A stretch of DNA of 57,518 nt from Pirellulales bacterium (GTDB taxonomy: Bacteria > Planctomycetota > Planctomycetia > Pirellulales > JAICIG01). This document shows, one piece after another, positions 54,461-57,518 of the stretch. The position numbers and the translations under genes are program-made. Under the pieces are notes generated by a model. That model saw only the letters and a program-made list of their open reading frames with translations, did no database searches and was not told the DNA's origin. The stretch covers positions 1-57,518 of the forward strand of contig DATLUO010000012.1 in the NCBI GenBank assembly GCA_035533075.1, given 5' to 3'. Each line of letters opens with the position of its first letter. The first letter of the stretch is position 1.

Positions 54461-55672
54461 ATGAAACTGACTCGCCTGATTGCTCCCTGTGCCGCGCTCG
54501 CCCTGGCCGGCGGATGGTATGTCGGGGTTGGTGCGCCGGACCGGCGCTTCGAGACCGCGCTGCGCTCCTTGCGGGCCAGCGACGTGGAACAGGTCAACTA
54601 CCAGCTTTTGGCAATCGAGCCGAGCGTCGGGTTGCAAGCTCAGGCTTCGCTGCTGCGTGGCTGGTTGATGCTGATGTCGAAGGACCGCGACGACTTCCTA
54701 CGCACCGACGCCGCGATCGAGGAGCTCAGCGACGCCGTCGAGGACGACGATAAAGACCGCGCCTTGGCGTTGGCGCTGCTGGGCCGCGCCCGTTACGAAA
54801 ATCGCCAGTTGCGCGAGGCATTAAACCTGCTGGAACGATCGTTGGAGCTCGATCCGCACGAGGTCGAGGCGCACCGCTGGGTGGGAGTCGTGTTGTACGA
54901 GCTCGGCTTATACTTGCCCGCCATACCTCACCTCGAGGAGGTAGCCCTCCGCGAACCGTCGAACGGCCGGCTGCATCGACTGCTGGGAATCATCCATCGG
55001 GAGCGCGGGGAAGTGCTCGGCGATGCCTTCGCCTTTGGTGCCGCCGTGGAAGCCTATCAAGAATCGCTGCGGCGCGATCCGTCCCCCCCCGACGCGCAAG
55101 ACGTACGCCTCGAATTGGCGCGCTGTTTTTTTTACCGCAACGAGTGGGATGAAGCGCTGGACGCGCTGCGTCCCTGTGCCGACACTCCCGATTGCCTGAC
55201 CCTGCGGGCCGAGTGCTATTATTCAAAAGGAGAACTCGCGCGGGCCGTGGAGTACGTCGATCGCGCGCTCGAGCAGGCTCCGGACAACTCCCACGCGCTC
55301 TCGGTCAAGGCCACGCTGGCCATGGCCAAGCGGGATGTGCCTCAGGCCGCGGCTCTTTTGGAGCGGGCGGTCGATGCGGAGCCGGCCGACTACAACCTTC
55401 GTTATCGGCTCGTGCAGGCCTATCACCATTTGGGCAAGGAGGAGTTGGCCGCCCGGCACGCCGACGAGATGGAAACGCTCTTGAAGCTGCTGGAGGAGCA
55501 AAGCGAGCTGACCCGCCGAGCGCTCACCGAGACCGATGCGGCGATGCGTTTCCGGCTGGCCGAGTTGTCGGAGCGGCTCGACGATCACGAAATGGCGAAA
55601 AGTTGGCGCAAGGCGGCGGAGTTGCTCGTTTCGCCCACGCAGCGCCCAGGGCTTCAACCCCCGGCCCCGTAG
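54461..55672 (+). CDS. TPR-repeat protein with signal anchor
   Basis: 403 residues. The hydrophobic N-terminus (LIAPCAALALAGGWYVGVGA) suggests export with membrane anchoring. It then has at least five tetratricopeptide units, for example ALALLGRARYENRQLREALN, LLERSLELDPHEVEAHRWVG, LRAECYYSKGELARAVEYVD and ALSVKATLAMAKRDVPQAAA. Placed 52 bp after the octaheme cytochrome, it is a likely assembly or docking partner. Its first 24 codons were copied when the cytochrome region was duplicated. Confidence 0.88.
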   Translation: MKLTRLIAPCAALALAGGWYVGVGAPDRRFETALRSLRASDVEQVNYQLLAIEPSVGLQAQASLLRGWLMLMSKDRDDFLRTDAAIEELSDAVEDDDKDRALALALLGRARYENRQLREALNLLERSLELDPHEVEAHRWVGVVLYELGLYLPAIPHLEEVALREPSNGRLHRLLGIIHRERGEVLGDAFAFGAAVEAYQESLRRDPSPPDAQDVRLELARCFFYRNEWDEALDALRPCADTPDCLTLRAECYYSKGELARAVEYVDRALEQAPDNSHALSVKATLAMAKRDVPQAAALLERAVDAEPADYNLRYRLVQAYHHLGKEELAARHADEMETLLKLLEEQSELTRRALTETDAAMRFRLAELSERLDDHEMAKSWRKAAELLVSPTQRPGLQPPAP

Positions 55673-55721
55673 CGCTAGCCCGGATTGTAGCGATAGCCCG
55701 GATTCCAGGGCACGCTGCGCG

Positions 55722-55790
55722 CACACCAACCCGAAGCGCAAGCGAGGTAAGTTCGTTGCCCGGCCTCGCTTGCGCTTCGGGTTAGTGTGG
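55722..55790. repeat. Long inverted repeat between convergent genes (CCCGAAGCG family)
   Basis: ACACCAACCCGAAGCGCAAG and CTTGCGCTTCGGGTTAGTGT form a stem of about 25 bp around a 16-nt loop. AGCCCGGATT direct repeats precede it (55677, 55695). It could stop transcription from both sides, although no T-run is present. Confidence 0.85.
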
Positions 55791-55833
55791 GGCCATGAAT
55801 AATCCGGGCCAGCAAAAAGCCCTGGCAAAGCGC

Positions 55834-57171
55834 TCACGGCCGCGGAGGTCGGTCCGAGAGAAACGGGACTTCGCGGCTGCCATACCGCCTGGCCGTGGTG
55901 ATGCAGTCGCTCACCCGCGTCGACCAAACGACGTTCTTCTCGCGAGTCACCTCGAAAATTTCGAAACCCTCCGAGTTGACGATCAACGTGTTTCCGTTGG
56001 GCAAGCGTTGACACATGCCTCGTTCGCTGGAATAAAACGGGTCTGCCGGCGGCCCGGCGTAAGACCAGGGAAAGGCCTGGGTTTGCGGGTCGTATTCCAG
56101 CACCCGCGAGCCGTTGGCCGCGCCCAGGTTGTCAAACAGCAGCAAGTGGCCGTTGGGCAGGAAGTGCGCGTCGTGCTGGGCATACCACGGCCCGCGGGCC
56201 GCCCAGACCACTTTGCCCGAGGCGGGATCGATCACCGCCAGCACGGCCAGGTCGCGTATCGAAAGCAGCAGTTGCCCGGCCTCGAACAGCGGAAATTGGG
56301 CCGCTACATCGCGGCCCAGCACTCGCACGCTGTTGGTGTGCAGAGGATCGCCCACCATGAACTGGTATTCGATCTTGGGTATGCTCGCGCCGAACGGCGG
56401 CGTGTGGCGCCGTACCGGCAATTGCACCGACTCCAGAAGATCGGCATAGGGCGTGTCCAGGAACGCCTCCAGCACCGAGATTGGCTCTCGCAACGGCTTT
56501 CCCTCGGGCGAGAGCACCACCAGGTCGTCGACGTCGCAAGGGGTGGCAATCCTTTCCAGCCCCTTCGGCAGGTCGTACACAGACTTTTGTTCGATGGCAT
56601 AAATGGTGCCGTCGTCGGCGACTTCCACGTCGTGATGGGTGGGGCCGGCGTAGGACCACAAGACGTTCGAATCTTTGTCCAACTTGGCCAGGCCGCAGCC
56701 GATCGGCGAGTGCCTGCCGTGAAACACCACCAGCAAGTCGCCATTGGGGTAGAGGTGGCAGGCGTAAAAGCAAAACAGCAAATCGGGCACACGGGTGTTG
56801 AGATGCGTCGGGCTGGGCCAAACGCGGCTGAAGGGCACCGCCCAGCGGTGGACGACTTCGCCTCGCATATCGATCAGCATGGCCTGAGTGCTGGTCTGCT
56901 TGGAACCGAGACAGGCGTAAAGCGTGAATCCGTCGTAGGTCTCCGCCGGTCGGTCGATCGACGCTCGGGCGACCGGGCCGGCTCCGGTCACGGGCGGCGG
57001 CGGCGGCGCTCGGCCGCCCTCGTGCCAAGCGCTGGCGCCGATCAGCGCCCGGGCCACGAACCCGGAAGTCGGAAGCTGAAAAAACATCACCACGGCGCCC
57101 GCCAAGTAGCTCAGCCAGACCAGGCCGAGAACCGATAAACAAGCGGGGGACAGAAACTTTCGGCTCAACAC
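55834..57171 (-). CDS. Arylsulfotransferase (ASST)-like membrane-anchored protein
   Basis: About 445 residues. An N-terminal membrane helix (LSVLGLVWLSYLAGAVVMFF) is followed by a beta-propeller-like domain with repeated PNGxxLV motifs: CHLYPNGDLLVVFHGRHSP, HHDVEVADDGTIYAIEQK, QHDAHFLPNGHLLLFDNLGA and RLPNGNTLIVNSEGFEIFEV. These are the hallmarks of arylsulfotransferase/ASST-fold proteins in bacteria; sulfotransferase activity is not certain. The start is unclear: GTG 57171 puts the helix near the N-terminus, while the frame extends to 57345 into repeat DNA. Confidence 0.8.
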   Translation of the reverse strand: MLSRKFLSPACLSVLGLVWLSYLAGAVVMFFQLPTSGFVARALIGASAWHEGGRAPPPPPVTGAGPVARASIDRPAETYDGFTLYACLGSKQTSTQAMLIDMRGEVVHRWAVPFSRVWPSPTHLNTRVPDLLFCFYACHLYPNGDLLVVFHGRHSPIGCGLAKLDKDSNVLWSYAGPTHHDVEVADDGTIYAIEQKSVYDLPKGLERIATPCDVDDLVVLSPEGKPLREPISVLEAFLDTPYADLLESVQLPVRRHTPPFGASIPKIEYQFMVGDPLHTNSVRVLGRDVAAQFPLFEAGQLLLSIRDLAVLAVIDPASGKVVWAARGPWYAQHDAHFLPNGHLLLFDNLGAANGSRVLEYDPQTQAFPWSYAGPPADPFYSSERGMCQRLPNGNTLIVNSEGFEIFEVTREKNVVWSTRVSDCITTARRYGSREVPFLSDRPPRP

Positions 57172-57229
57172 AAGTCGTCGTCGGTTGTCGTTCGCGAGTA
57201 GGTTATATCCCAGTTTTGTACCGCCGTCG

Positions 57230-57310
57230 TAGGGTGGGGCAAGCGAGCTTGCGAGCGCCGGCCCACCGTGATGGACGTCGCTTTGGCGGTGGCTGGGGCA
57301 GAGCTTGGCC
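57230..57310. repeat. GGTGGGACC-family repeat next to a MITE-like left arm
   Basis: 57230-57268 carries GCAAGCGAGCTTGCGAGCGC; 57285-57310 carries GGCGGTGGCTGGGGCAGAGC. Nothing else is recognised in 57311-57430. Confidence 0.85.
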
Positions 57311-57439
57311 AGATCGTTAAGGCAAAACATCGTCAACCCATGCAAAAGGCCAAGTTTTCACCGGCCCAGGAGCAACCAGCCGAAACCCGCGGCCTCCCTC
57401 TTGAGTTCGCCCCCCGCGCGCGCTAGGATAGACTTTGCG

Positions 57440-57518
57440 CGGCCGATAACGAGGCGTTACATCCGCGAAAAGACGTCGTGGCTGGGGCAGAGCCTACGCG
57501 ATGCCCCGGGGAGCCATG
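57440..57518. repeat. MITE-like left arm and start of central hairpin, cut by the window end
   Basis: CGGCCGATAACGAGG (decayed outer block), GTGGCTGGGGCAGAGCC at 57479-57495, then GCGATGCCCCGGGG. The order equals the left half of the complete elements. Confidence 0.7.

Noticed and set aside
57171..57345. N-terminal extension of the arylsulfotransferase-like protein
   Set aside because: The extra residues are translations of two dispersed repeats and precede the membrane helix; they are unlikely to be part of the protein.
57442..57449. Exact GCCGATAA, a sigma-28 -10 element
   Set aside because: No TAAA-like -35 at the right distance and it lies in the outer block of a decayed MITE-like arm.

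Overview
The window looks like a piece of a planctomycete chromosome (Pirellulales-like). It is GC-rich, and the gene content fits that group: a stand-alone methenyl-H4MPT cyclohydrolase (mch), a futalosine-pathway menaquinone gene (mqnD), a Ser/Thr kinase fused to a formylglycine-enzyme-like domain, an ECF sigma cassette, DUF433/DUF5615 and RelE-like toxin-antitoxin pairs, a Uma2 nuclease and a large TolC-like lipoprotein. Most intergenic gaps are filled with palindromic dispersed repeats. The taxonomic call is inferred from gene content and repeats; there is no rRNA or other marker gene.

Layout. 0.2-7 kb: mixed housekeeping genes (arfB, MFS transporter, polyprenol-phosphate glycosyltransferase, NAD-sugar epimerase, Uma2, SGNH hydrolase, 6-phosphofructokinase). 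7-13.7 kb: TolC-like lipoprotein, a secreted SH3-like-motif protein, a three-gene ECF sigma/membrane/Spy-like cassette and a toxin-antitoxin pair. 14.2-32.7 kb: a nearly continuous flagellar locus, all on the + strand: flgF, flgG, flgA, flgH, flgI, flgJ (rod-binding domain only), flgN-like, flgK, flgL, fliW, csrA, fliC, fliD, fliS. A perfect sigma-54 promoter lies just before flgF and a good sigma-28 promoter lies about 230 bp before fliC. FlgL, flagellin and FliD are two to three times the usual size because of internal repeated modules. 32.8-45.4 kb: mqnD, mch, a second toxin-antitoxin pair, a glucosamine-6-phosphate deaminase-like gene, an OmpR-type two-component pair, an FHA protein, tRNA-Arg(TCG), a benzoylformate-decarboxylase-like ThDP enzyme and a LOG-family protein. 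45.7-57.2 kb: kinase/FGE fusion, DUF4139 protein, two tandemly duplicated octaheme cytochromes followed by a TPR protein, and an arylsulfotransferase-like protein.

Two kinds of non-coding structure dominate the unexplained DNA. First, at least nine loci carry arrays of short tandem repeats of different sequence, all with a 7-bp period. They are concentrated in the flagellar locus, often have an inverse-complement partner array nearby, and in flgA and flgI they are translated and form the signal-peptide core. Second, there are several families of palindromic dispersed repeats. The main one is MITE-like: inverted arms with core GCTCTGCCCCAGCCACCGC flank a central hairpin, with about a dozen arms in 57 kb. 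The duplicated cytochrome locus provides a filled-site/empty-site comparison for one arm, and it preserves a dead 117-bp remnant of the start of the TPR gene that marks the duplication breakpoint.
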